From the NCBI RefSeq assembly GCF_030272615.1, contig NC_081406.1, forward strand, positions 169,351,861-169,415,860: a DNA stretch of 64,000 nt, read 5' to 3'. The stretch's first letter is position 1. Every line of letters begins with the position of its first letter. A program made the translations under genes and the position numbers. This document shows, one piece after another, positions 53,001 to 64,000 of the stretch. The DNA is from Cryptomeria japonica (taxonomy: Eukaryota > Streptophyta > Pinopsida > Cupressales > Cupressaceae). The notes under the pieces were generated by a model, which made no database searches, was not told the DNA's origin, and worked only from the letters and a program-made list of their open reading frames with translations.

Positions 53001-53405
53001 TGTTCGAGTAATTTTAGGACAATTATCTAATAATTATTTATTAATTAAGTCCTATAATTACTTTTCACTTAAGCTAAACTTAGGTGCTTTTTATTATCTA
53101 GAGTTTTTTTTTTCTAAAATTAGTTTTTGATGTAGTTGAGCTTAATTTAGCTCCTAATCTGCATTTCTTTTGTTCTCCTAACTTTAGCATTAGGGTTTAC
53201 ACCTAGGGTTTCAATCATCATTTATAAGGTTTCATTCATTCATTGTAATTGTACCTCCAATATTGTAACTCCAATTCTTTTGTGCAATAATACAAAATTC
53301 TCTAGTTGTTATAGAGCATATTATCTTTGCTTGATCTCTTTTGTGTGATAGGTGTTTTGCTTGTAGGTGATTCTTGCCTCTTATGGTTGATCATCAACTT
53401 CTACA
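53001..53405 (+). repeat. 3' LTR of the copia-type element
   Basis: 405 bp from TGTTCGAG to TTCTACA; homologous to 43227-43629 along its length. Confidence 0.87.
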
Positions 53406-54700
53406 ATTATTTATGTAAGTGTAAGGAAAAGTTTATGGGTTTACTAGAGTCAAGTAGGAATAGATAAGGGCACATCATTTAGGGTCAAATGACAACATTT
53501 GAATCATAGAGTTTTAAAGTTATGATATAAACATTAGTTTAATCTAGGGTTTTTTTAAAGATTCTAATATTTATTATTTAGTCAAAATTTAAATAGGCAA
53601 AATATTTACCTTAATATTGAGCTCAAGGCATTACATGGTAATTAAATTAACTATAAAGAAAAAACTTAATGAGTTGTTGTGATTTAAAAGTGAGATCAAA
53701 GATCTCATACAAGAGAGGAGAAATTCTCTATATATTTGGTTTATGAACTATAGAGCCTTTAATTCTCAAAAGGGAATACATAGGTTTGGTCTTCATGAAT
53801 GAACCCTCAAGGATTAGATTTGGGTTTAGGGATTAACTTGATATTGAGAGCTTACCACATTCAACTGTGAGTACCCAAGTGGTGGTGAAGAGTTGATGTC
53901 ATGATGGTGGTTGGAAAGGTTCAGAAGTTGACACTTCTAATTAAATGAAAGATGCTTGGTTAATTAAGTTAGTACTTGTAAAAATAAATAAAATTTAATT
54001 GTAACTAAAAAATTATCGGTTATAATCTAAAAAAGATGTAAAATATCTAATTTGATTAGAATGAGACAAAATGTGCTAAGCTATGTAGCACAATAGTATG
54101 ATTAGATATGTATTGATATCTTTATAAGGAACCAAATTTGAAGTTTGATTTATTAATTGAGACTTGATTTTCATATGATGAGCCATCATCTAATTATTTA
54201 TATTATTGACATTGATTACACAATATTGAAAATTGAAAAGAGAGATAAGAATTTTTTACAAATATAAATTTTTAGAATATGAAATGTTCATTACAAAATC
54301 AATTTATTTCCTTGTTAGAAGATTATACAAACTTAAACATAATATTTCCTTATAATTTTATTAAATTATTAATAAAGTTTATTTGTAACTAATGCATGCT
54401 TAATGACAATTGCATCTTCTTCGCTATTCTTATAAATAAGCGAGCCATGGATATTTGTTTAGTAGCTTTGATCCACTACCGTCGATTCTTTTAATCCAAC
54501 GATGCAGCTGAAGCGATGTCTTCGCTGGGATTCTGGAGAATTTCCTAGGTAGATTAAATATAGAATCCTGGTAGGTAAAATATCATAATAAATAAAAAAG
54601 ATAAGACTAAAACATTTAGGTTTCGTTGCAGGCCGAGGAGGTGAAAATAGCAAGAAAATTTGAATGTACATTGTTAAAAATCCGGGATTAAATGCTAGTG
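53406..54700. other. AT-rich intergenic stretch, no gene seen
   Basis: No coherent frame on either strand and no RNA gene. Confidence 0.5.
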
Positions 54701-54712
54701 AAGTCGTCCGTA

Positions 54713-54721
54713 TCTATAAAT
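54713..54721 (+). promoter_or_regulatory. TATA-like box of the DUF1639 gene
   Basis: TCTATAAAT lies about 30-40 bases before the likely transcript start. A 5' UTR intron with good splice signals (GTATGT donor at 54840, TTTTTTTCAG acceptor ending 54941) follows, and perhaps a second one (GTGAGT at 54958 to TTTACAG ending near 55060). Confidence 0.4.
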
Positions 54722-55443
54722 TTGGTCCTTCGAATCTTCTTCTGCGCATTCAGGGATTCGAGCGAGCCAAATCTTGTAACATTTAGCTCACTATTTGAAT
54801 TTTTCTGATAAAGAGTTCAGCCAACTGCTAAATTCTACGGTATGTTTCCTCTGTCGATTCTTTTTTCATTCAATCTGGTTGTCTTTTTTGCGAAGCTTAT
54901 TATCAAACACTTAATTTTTGGTTTTGGTAAATTTTTTTCAGGGGACATGTCTCCATTTGTGAGTTTAAGTCGATGATTGAAGTTTTGTTGAGTAAATTTT
55001 ATTTATTTGTGGTCATATAGTTTGCTAGGCCGGTAAAATTTGAATTTGATGGTTTACAGGCGAATGAATTTGTTAGAGATTGTCATGAAATATTGACAAG
55101 AAAATATGAATATGAATTTGGAGTTACTGGAATTTGGTATTTTGCGCAGAGAATGAAGGATTCGGAGAGCTTTTGGTCACTTTTTGGCTGTAAACATTGG
55201 GATTAAGGATTTTCACGCGCAACCTGTATAAATTCCCGGGTTTCTGCCTCATGCCTACGGATTCAAGATTTTTGTCATCTATTTTTCTGTTTTGAGAGTT
55301 TTGAGTTTCTTTTTGCTGCTTCTGGAAGCATTCATTGTGTGTTTTGCATCAACGTTTAGGAGTATTAACGAGCTAAAGGAATAGAAAGTTTTGTTTTTAG
55401 CTTTGAGAAATCTGAATGATCTTGCTGTTTATTTAAAGTGGAG

Positions 55444-57087
55444 ATGACAACATCAAAGAACCTAATTTCTTGTGGTGAATTTTTTCAATGGGCTGTCCGC
55501 AAGCGCATGGGATGGGTGAAGCAACAAGTAAAGAAGAACGAGAAGATTATGGAGAACAAATCCACCATTTGTTTGGACAGACTTGCTGCAGCAGGAATAA
55601 TCCCCTGTTCCCCACAAGAACAGTGCCATCAAATCCCTTGTTCCCCACAAGAACAGTGTCATCAAATCCAGTCAGCCCTTGATAAAAAGATAGCACTGCC
55701 CTCCAATAACAGCTTTCATTCCCTGCCACCACCTACTGAAAGAAGTACTAGTTCACAGCATCGGACTAGTCATATAATGTGCACCAGGAACGGCAATAAT
55801 ACAGAGAGAAGGAACACAATGCAAGACAACAAGCCCTTGTATCTGGAGACTTTTGTTAGGCCAAAATTGAGCCTAAGCCTATCCTTCAGAGAGAAAGAGG
55901 AAGATTTCCTGGCAATAAAGAGCTCAAAGTTGCCATTGAGGCCCAAAAAGCGTCTCAAGTGTATCCACAAGGCAATACATGTGAGCGTTCATCTTGTGCT
56001 TTTCTTATATTTTATTTTATCTTTTTATTTGAATCCTGGGGGTGGCACAGATACAACAGAGAATATAAGAACATTGTGTTGTTATTTCAAGTCGTTAGCG
56101 TCTGCCTAGTTTTTGTTATAAGGTTCCTTAATATAATTAGCTTTTCTAGTGGTTCCGTTGAGAGGGCTTTCTAAAATTTGGAAGTAGGTTGTACAGAAAA
56201 TTAAAATTAAGGAGTTCTTTGCAGAAAAGTAGTTCCAAATGGAATCTGAAATTGTCATGTATGTAAGTAATGTCTTTTGAAGGAGGTTTTGCCTAAAATC
56301 ATTATTAAATCTCTCTGTTAGAAATTTTCACAAAGCAAATTTAACACAGGCTTCGTTTTGGCTATAAATCTGTCAAGAAGATGCACCCCTTTTCCCACGT
56401 TGAATAATAAATAGAGCAGTGAATAACAATGCAAACCATTCTTTTCAAAAAGAGATTTCATAACTGTTATTCTTGAAAACTTGTGCCTTTTACCCTGATA
56501 TTTTTTGATCTATATTTCTCCAATCAATATTTGTAGGATTCCTGCTGAGAAATTGCTGTAATACCTTTTCTAGAATACACCGTTTAAAGAACATTTTAGA
56601 TGTGCTTTAAACTTTGTCTATGATCCATTTTTTAGGGAAATTTAACAGTGCTTTGAAGTTGAAAATACATACTGTTTCATTTGGACACCAATGATTACGG
56701 ATCTTTCTAGAATTCTTAGACAGCCCTTTTATTTGGAATGATTTTGCAATAATTGCACGTCATGGTTGACTGTTGTTAATAATTAAAGAATATTAGTTAT
56801 CAGAAAGTGAATCAATTTCATCTATTGTAAGCCGCATGCTTTTTTGCAGGATGTTAGTCCTGGTTGTTGGCTTAGTGACATTTCTCAAGAACGGTATGAA
56901 GTCAGGGAAAATAAATCCACAAAAAAGGTAATTTGTTAGTTATTGCATCAGCAGTTTCTTATTGACTAGATGCAAACTTCTCTTAGACAACTTTTTTGTT
57001 TCTTGCCCTAACAAGTGCAGTATGTAATTGATGCAGAGACCAAGGGGTTTGAAAGCTATTGAAAGAGTAGGTGGTGACTTGGAATAA
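55444..57087 (+). CDS. DUF1639 family protein, three coding exons
   Basis: Coding exons are 55444-55980, 56850-56927 and 57037-57087; both introns are phase 0 with GT-AG ends, and the product is 221 residues. The C-terminal signature of DUF1639 (PF07797) is spread over all three: LSLSFREKEEDFLAIKSSKL then RPKKRLK in exon 1, DVSPGCWLSDISQERYEV in exon 2, and RPRGLKAIERVGGDLE plus stop in exon 3. This matches the family pattern 'RPKKRPK...PG.WL...(T/S)..RY.V...KK.RGLKA....D.E'. Family function is unknown. The N-terminal half is Ser/Lys-rich and unassigned, and contains a duplicated 11-residue unit IPCSPQEQCHQ (55597-55668). ATG at 55444 is the first in the frame. The leader probably holds at least one intron. 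Exons 2 and 3 are duplicated downstream. Confidence 0.88.
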
Positions 57088-57360
57088 GCAGGCTGTTCCA
57101 TCTCAACTGTACTTGAGTGCTTACTTCAATGTATCTATCATGCATAGTATTCAATCACATTGATTTGTAAGGTGAGATTGGAGATCACCATTCAATTTGT
57201 CTTACATGACCAAAAATTTCAATCCAAGCCTTGAAATCTTGAGGAACTCTTGATTGGTTTGCATGTGAAAACAAAAGAAATGTATAGAAATCAAGTAACA
57301 TTAACAATTATGATGGATGTAATTTGCTGACTTACACAACAATCCCAAAGCATTATGATG

Positions 57361-57426
57361 GATGTTAGTCCTGGTTGTTGGCTTGCTCATGTTTCTCAAG
57401 TCAGGGAAAGTAAATCCACCAAAAAG
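57361..57426 (+). pseudogene. Duplicated exon 2 of the DUF1639 gene
   Basis: Encodes DVSPGCWLAHVSQVRESKST then KK: the same exon with a 12-base in-frame deletion removing the ERYE residues. The donor GTAATTTG is kept. However, the bases before it read CATTATGATG instead of TTTTTGCAG, so the splice acceptor was lost at the duplication junction. It is unlikely to be spliced in normally. Confidence 0.8.
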
Positions 57427-57535
57427 GTAATTTGTCAGTTATTGAATCAGCAGTTTCTTACTGACTGGATGCAAACTTCTGTCAGGCAATTTTTCTGTTT
57501 CTTGCCCTAACAAATGCAGTAAGTATTTGATGCAG

Positions 57536-57586
57536 AGACTGAGGGGCTTGAAAGCTATGCAAAGAGTAGGTAGTGATTTGGAATAA
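57536..57586 (+). other. Duplicated exon 3 of the DUF1639 gene, possible alternative last exon
   Basis: AG acceptor (GATGCAG) and an open frame RLRGLKAMQRVGSDLE plus stop are intact, phase 0 like the original. Splicing of exon 2 directly to this exon would give a protein ending KKRLRGLKAMQRVGSDLE. Whether it is used cannot be told from sequence. Confidence 0.65.
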
Positions 57587-57970
57587 GCAGGCTTTTCCAT
57601 CTCAACTGTAATTGTAAAAAGTATCCACTTATGTATATTGCATAGCATTCAATCACATTGATTTGTTTGGTGAGATTTGGAGATCACCAGTTTAATTTGT
57701 CTTACATGACCGGAAATTTCAAACCAAGCCTGAAAATTTTGAGTGCAGTATCCACTTATGTATATTGCATAGCATTCAATCACATTGATTTGTTTGGTGA
57801 GATTTGGAGATCACCAGTTAATTTGTCTTACATGACCGGAAATTTCAAACCAAGCCTCAAAATTTTGAGTGCCATGTTTGTGAAATCAAAAGAAATGTAT
57901 AAAAATCAAGTACCATTAATAATTATGATGGATGTAATTTTCTAACTTACACAACAATCCCAAAGCATTA

Positions 57971-60900
57971 TCTATTGTACTAATTCTTTATTTTTCTTGA
58001 CACATTATTGTTGTTTCAATCTTTAGGAATTCCTCATAGGCATGCATTTGAAAGCATTTGCATTAATCCTTACTTTTACAAACTTGCCTAGATAAGTAAT
58101 TCTTGATGCCCGTCAGGTTAAGTTGTTTAGAAGTTGCTCCTCTTATTTCATTTCTGTGTCCTTTTTCATTGTGAGAACACTGACAAACCATAGATAGATG
58201 TAACTAATTGAATTCCCTGACAACTGCATTTGAAGCTTGGGAGAATTTGTTTGGCTGCCCAAATAGTCATTTTTGTTGATGAGCATAATATGGTCAAACC
58301 TTTCATATTCACAATAAACTGGTAAGAGGCCATCTCTTGGTGTTGCTAGCTTTCTTTTGTACGTGATAAAAGGAACGAGTGATATTCTTGCCAATTGTTT
58401 GATGTACATTATTGAATTATATTTTCATAGCGAGTATGATGCTTCACTGCAATGTATCTTAAGCTAGCTGCATCATGCAGTATTATTTTGCTTTGATGCT
58501 AGTAAATGTTATAGTATCCTTTTGTAAATCTACTATGTCAATCGATTTCAAATCTTTGGGATAGAAGACAGTAGTATCTGTCTATGTGATTTTCTTCCTT
58601 TTTGTAGATATCATAGTTGTAGGTCTCAATTGAAGCTGTTTTTAGATGATAGACAAGATTGGTAAGTTTTTACTTGCCTGATGCAAAAATAAAGAGTGGT
58701 GACCATTGGTTACTAGCAGCATTTGAGTTCCAATTTCTATTGATTTGATTTTTTTTAATAACTTCAATTTGTGTGTCACATCTGATAGTTTTAATAGTTC
58801 CCTTGTTTTATTTAAGCCTTTTCATAAGCTTCAACAATTAGAATTCAGTTGAAAATGGACGTATGCCTAACATTGATAGAGTTTCAAATATGTCGTGTGT
58901 CACGTTTCCTCGTGGCTTAGAAAAGTAATAGATTAATATCAGATATTGATTTACTAGTTACATTTATGTTTGGCTATTTATATTGCTACTGAAGATATAC
59001 AACTGTCAACATTTGTCATTGGTGATGGATTAATGGTAGTCAACTAGCATAAATACTTCTTCAGGTGTTTAACTTTTCTTCCTTATTTGGTGGTTTGAGC
59101 TACAACATGCTGATTTGAATTTTGTTAGATGTTTATGATCCAATCTGAGAAATAATTAAAATAGCCTACACTTAGTTTCTATAACCCTATCTAGGTTTAC
59201 ATTTATTTCAACAGTAGTACTGAATTTATATTGGAATACATATCTTCTAAAATTCAAATCAGAAAAATGACATTAATATAATGTTTACATTAATTTGATT
59301 GGATTTAGTCTGTGTAATATAGAAGATTTGGTGCATAAGTTTTGGAAATATCAGAAAATCATCTTGGTGTCTCAAATTTTATAGTTTCTTATACTTATTT
59401 TAATTTGAGGTTCAATTTTGAAGAGACAAGAAAATAAATTGAATTATGAATTATTCAAAATATTAAAGAATTTTAAGAAGGACAAAGACTTACCATAGCC
59501 AACCAATATATCTCCTTTACCACTGATTTAGTGAGATTGAGATGTAAACCACCATGATTATCTTTGGCACCATCAGTAGATATTAAGGTGAAAATAGACT
59601 TATGTTTATTATTTAATATCTATGCTCTTCTGACATTCATTTTGCATAAGTATTTCCTCAAATGCGATTCCAACACAAACATAAGAAAAAGGTCTTGGCC
59701 CAAGGATTTTGTTCATGCACATAGATGGATGTTTTATGGAGTTTTGATGAATGTGATTACCATTTAAAACTCGTATACTTATATTTAAAAAATATATGTA
59801 AAATTTGCCAAGAAATATCTTATAATAGAAGAGAATCATCTATAAAAATAAATGTTCTAAAATACTAAATCGAGAATACAAATCCATTAAAGTCCTGCAT
59901 GCAAAAGGTTGTGATAGCTGGAGACAAGTGGCAAGGGTTCTATTTTATTTGGAGTAATAAAATAACACCTCCACAAAAGCTGAAACATGGCATATTTCAT
60001 GCATTTACCTGTGCCATTTGCATGCCAAATTGTTTCAAGAATGGATTTTTGTATATGGACATTTTGATGTCAATGTAGATGCCTCTGGGCATAATTATGA
60101 GTCCATGAGGTGGTTCCTCATATTTTGTAGACATGAACGTTTGTCGGTGATTAAATTCCTTTCCAATGATATCCATTGCCTAGCCTTACAAGAAAAAGTT
60201 GTGCTTAGACAAAGAGAATGTGTGTCATGTATCAACACATTTTTGCATGCCATAAGAAAGACAATATCATTCAACATAAGAACTTTTTTTTTCTTAATCT
60301 TCTATTTGTTAGAGCACATAATGCTTTAGTAATGATACAAAAACTTACGACTTTTAGCAGGGTCTAAAACAAAGAACCCTTTGCTTAGGTACACCAAGTA
60401 AGTAAATGGACATACAGAAAGGGCTAAGCCACAAGAAACCATATATGTGCTACAATATTCTTGTCATATATTTATCCAAGCTAATAACATTGTGTTACTA
60501 TTTATGACTCTTAATAAGCACTTGAATTTGTATGAGTCATTTTTTTAATCTAAAAGCAAATTCAAACCCTCATTGCATGGGGTAATTGGACACTAGGTGT
60601 AAGGTAATATGAGCTTAACAACATGAAATCCATTGCCTTAAGACAATATCCCATTTTACTTTTAACATGCATTGCTAAATTAATTAGGGCAAGTTCACAC
60701 ACCAGGGTAAAAGTACAATGTTGTGTCACACTTTTATAAAGACACTAATCAATAGAACTAAAACTGCTTAACTTCGACAACATAAAAGTGATATTTATAA
60801 ATTGAATTTTGAAATGACGTAAATTGATCAAATGTAAAAATATTAATGAAATTTATGTCTGTTATTTTTTAAATTTTTGTAGGAAAAAAAATGATTTTTT

Positions 60901-61900
60901 TTTTATAAATTCAAAGATAGATTTTTCATTGCTGAAAAATGGTGAAAATCAGGGGTTCTAGTCGCCATTACCAAAAAAAGTGAAAATGGACTTTATTTTT
61001 TTTGGATTTTTTGTTTCCAAATAGAAAACATATATATGCAGTGTTAAAAAAAATAAAAAATTTTGATGTATATTTTTCTCGTTATAATATTTTGAAGTCC
61101 AACATAGCTAAATTTGATAGTTTTCATTTAACGTCACCTTTTGACTACTAAATTTATCGTTAATAAAAAAAAAAATCCTTTTTGAGAAGATTCTCTCATT
61201 TGGTGAAAAATAAATTTTTAAATTTTTTTAATTTCTATTCAGCCTCTTTTTTAACATTAAGAAAGATACTCGCAATGTTTAATTAATAAAAAATATTAAA
61301 AATAATCAAAATAGTAAAAAAAATATAACTGGATTCGTGACTTCGAGCTTTGTAAAAGGATATTTTTCATTTTTTGTAAAAAAAATTCTAACGAAAATTT
61401 GACTAGAAGTTCAATCTGGTGAAAATACGGAGAAAATGGTCATTTTGGTGCCACATGGCAAGCCACGTCGGCTAGTTCGACCAAACTATGGGAGTCCGAT
61501 CGGACTCCTGCCTGCCAAACTTGGTCCCCCATCCAACCATGGGACAAAAATAGATTTTATTTATTTTTTTGTTTTATTTGAGAAGTCAACTAGCTCGATT
61601 ATCAGGGTCAATTTGACAACCATTTGGATGCATTGTTGATGAATTTTACAAGGCATTTTTTATTCAATTTAATATTTTGATGTTAATTTTAATTTATTCA
61701 TATTTTAATATTTAAATTACGTGTATAATTTGAGTTTTTACCCATTTTTCATTTAAATACTATTAGAAAGTTTGTCTACATGTCTGTTTGTTTTTCATTT
61801 CTAGTTTAATTAGGCTCACATTTTTATTCCATTTTGGGGTTAATTAACTTGTTTGAGGTGTTTTATGCCTGTGTGCTTTGTGTTTAGATAGAACCCTAAA
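57971..61900. other. Intergenic stretch, no gene assigned
   Basis: AT-rich sequence with only short frames (58409-58143 minus, 59564-59767 plus, 60018-60329 plus), none recognisable. A perfect 18 bp palindrome GGAGTCCGATCGGACTCC lies at 61491-61508 in a locally GC-richer patch (61440-61550). Homopolymer A and T runs are common at 60860-61400. Confidence 0.45.
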
Positions 61901-62650
61901 GATGATAAAAAAAGTATTTGAACTCCCCTCGTCTTCTATTGGGCGTTAGGTGTAAGCGAAATTGTTATCATCTTCTTTTTAGGTAGAAGGGCATGTCCTC
62001 CCGAGAATCCCATAAGGCCGGTGGGAGGGGAACAACCCAAGCGGTACCATCTTCTGCCCATTATATAAATTAATACATTAGGAAAAAGTCATGATGCCTT
62101 GGTGACGTGTATCTACACCGACGGTACTCCCTAGTATCTGCACTATGTGTACGCACTTGTATGGAGAACGAGGAGTGGGTTCTTGAATGAGCTGTCGTCG
62201 CATGGGTAGACACCAAGTTTTGCAGAAGTTCCCCCACTAAACACCTTAGAGTAGTAGCCCACCCTTTTTTTGTCCAAACATCGCGATAGCTTCAGTGCAA
62301 GGGATAGATGGTTTTCCCCCCAAGACACTCACCATAAGGCTCCCGTGGGATGAGACAAAAATCCTCAACTTAGCATAAGCTACTTGTAGCTTTCCGGGGA
62401 GAGGGTGATAGGGTCATCCTTCCAGTTCTCGAGGCCCCTAGTTGTTCTCTCACAAAAAAGGCAAAATTAGTGAATATACCCCTCAAGGTGTCCCTAAACT
62501 TGACTTGACAGAGATTCCAGGTTGTGGGATGAAGTTACCGCCATGAGAACATAGACCTTAGGATAAGAAAGTGTTTGATGTGTTTTCAGTTATGTTTAGA
62601 CCCGTGGAAATTGGGATGAATTTGGCCTATGAACATACACATTGATCACA
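61900..62650 (+). mobile_element. Fragment related to the gypsy leader, opposite orientation
   Basis: The minus strand of 62200-62345 matches plus-strand 3240-3390 of the gypsy leader: TATGGTGAGT(A/G)TCTTGGG, AAAACC(T/A)TCTAT, CTTGCACTGAA, GGGTGGGCTACTAC and AAGGTGTTTAGT, in the same order. Since the left element runs on the minus strand, this fragment belongs to an element running on the plus strand. No LTR, primer-binding site or gag is found, and the TG array follows. Confidence 0.5.
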
Positions 62651-62744
62651 TTATTTTTTATAGTATCAGTAGTTGTAACGATCATTGTGTCTTCTTGTTT
62701 GCGATGTTTGATCTAAATGGATACAAAAAAATTATGTATATGTT

Positions 62745-63839
62745 TCTATATATGTACATGTATGTGTTTATGTGTGTGTATGCATGCATGTGTGTATGAG
62801 TATATATGTGTATGTGTATGTGTATACATGCATGTTTGTACATATGTATGTGCACACGTGTGTGTATATGTGTGTGTATGTGTACGTGTGTGTGTATGTG
62901 TGAGTATATATGTGCATGAGTAGATGTGTATGTGTGTGTATGTTTATGTGCACATACATGTGTGTGTGAGTGTGTGTATGTACATATGTATGTATGTATG
63001 TGTGTGTGTGTGAGCATGTGTGTATGTGTATGTATGTCTATATGTGTGAGTATGTGTTTATGTATGCGTATATGTTTGAGTGTGTGTGTATGCATATGTA
63101 TATGTATGTGTATGTGTGAGTATGTATGTGTACATGTGTATGTGTGTATGAGTATATCTGTGTGTATGTATGTGTATGTAAGTGTATGAGTGTATGTGTA
63201 TGTATGAGTATGTGTGTATGTGTGTGTATGTATATGTGAATGTGTGCATGTATGTGTGTATGCGTGTGTATGTATGTGTCTATGCATGTGTGTATGTATG
63301 TGTGTATGTGTGTATGTGTGTGTATGTACATGTGTGTGTGTGTGTGAATGTGTGAGTATGTGTATGTGTGTGTATATATGTGTATGTATGTATGTGTGTG
63401 TGTGTATGTGTGTATGTGTATGTATGTGTATGCGTGAATATGTATGGGTATGTATGTATGTGTATGTATGTATGAGTGTATGTATGTGTGTATGTATGTA
63501 TATGTGAGTGTATGAGTGTATGTGTATGTAGAGTATGTGTGTATGAGTGTATGTATGTGTGAATGTGTGCATGTATGTGTGTATGTGTGTGTGCGCGCGC
63601 GCGCGCGTGTGTGTGTGCATGTATGGGTGTGTATGTGTGTCTATGTACGTTTGTGTGTGTGTATGTGTGTGTGAATGTGTGTATGCATGTGTGTGTGTGT
63701 ATGTGTGTGTGAATGTGTGTATGCATGTGTGTGTATGTGCATGTGTATCTATGTATGTATGTGTGTGTATGTATGTGTATGTGAGTGTATGTGTATGTAT
63801 GAGTATGTGAATGAGTGTGTATGTATGTGTGAATGTATG

Positions 63840-63893
<54 letters not shown>

Positions 63894-64000
63894 TGTATGT
63901 GTGTATGTGAGTATGTGTGTGTATGTACGTGTGTGAGTGTGTGTATGTCTATGTGTATGTGTGTATGTATGTATGTGCGCATGTATGTATGTGTGTGTGC
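62745..64000 (+). repeat. TG / TATG microsatellite, at least 1.25 kb, running off the window
   Basis: Mixed TGTG, TATG and TGTATGTG units with a pure (TG)n at about 63841-63888 and a (GC)n tract at 63592-63606. Long frames on both strands (HTHTYTHI, MYVCVCVC) are products of the repeat. Confidence 0.95.

Larger units (their letters stand above)
57110..57970 (+). repeat. Triplicated 3' region of the DUF1639 locus
   Basis: Three copies (about 57110-57355, 57600-57747, 57748-57970) share CATTCAATCACATTGATTTG, GGAGATCACCA and TGTCTTACATGACC. The second and third are nearly identical over 130 bp. Duplicated exons lie between the first and second, so the locus grew in two steps: exon 2-3 plus 3' UTR, then the 3' UTR alone. 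Confidence 0.85.

Noticed and set aside
55462-55970. Minus-strand and alternate plus frames over the DUF1639 first exon
   Set aside because: Shadows of the real coding frame, which is the only one that joins the conserved downstream exons.
59564-60329. Frames of 67-103 residues considered as gene fragments
   Set aside because: AT-rich composition, no motif and no homology recognised.
62682-63842. 386-residue minus-strand frame of His/Thr/Tyr/Ile repeats
   Set aside because: It is the translation of the TG/TATG microsatellite; all frames in that block stay open because the repeat has no stops.

Overview
The window reads as nuclear DNA of a plant, and most likely of a large-genome seed plant such as a gymnosperm. 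The plant assignment rests on eukaryotic split genes with GT-AG introns and plant-specific families: a heavy-metal-associated isoprenylated protein, a DUF1639 protein, a wall-associated-kinase-like pseudogene and plant-type LTR and LINE retroelements. The gymnosperm guess is an inference from low gene density, abundant old and nested repeats and very long dinucleotide arrays; no single sequence proves it. Only two protein genes look intact in 64 kb.

Layout. 1-5561 is the 5' half of a Ty3/gypsy element on the minus strand: gag frame with four nonsense codons, a 2.5 kb leader, primer-binding site and LTR. 7.4-11.1 kb holds decayed LINE pieces. 11558-12099 is an intact three-exon HIPP gene, followed by a duplicated 3' region. 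13797-14589 is a wrecked WAK-like kinase. 20.7-23.3 kb and 28.7-31.9 kb are two copies of one LTR-retrotransposon family whose segments lie in permuted order. Three tRNA-Asp(GUC) genes at 23.8, 33.0 and 33.3 kb share a duplicated flanking cassette. Three roughly 470 bp MITEs with TA target duplications lie at 32.0, 39.8 and 40.8 kb. 42.6 kb carries a divergent plastid-type rps7 reading frame.

43.2-53.4 kb is a 10.2 kb copia-type, gag-only element with two 0.4 kb LTRs. It is split by a 5.9 kb insertion bounded by inverted repeats (45558-51440), whose 4 bp target duplication is ATGG. A 2.4 kb relative of that insertion lies at 25258-27702 with target duplication AGAT. Both contain subterminal arrays of short GTACG-centred palindromic units, a pyrimidine/purine microsatellite core and a conserved right arm. 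The larger copy also carries a 2.7 kb array of CATATG-centred units in alternating orientation. This element family is the best candidate for something undescribed.

55444-57087 is a DUF1639 gene whose last two exons and 3' region have been tandemly duplicated. From 61.9 kb onward there is a relative of the gypsy leader in opposite orientation, then a TG/TATG microsatellite running to the window end.

The two intact genes show no functional connection. Most of the architecture comes from transposition, nested insertion and local tandem duplication.
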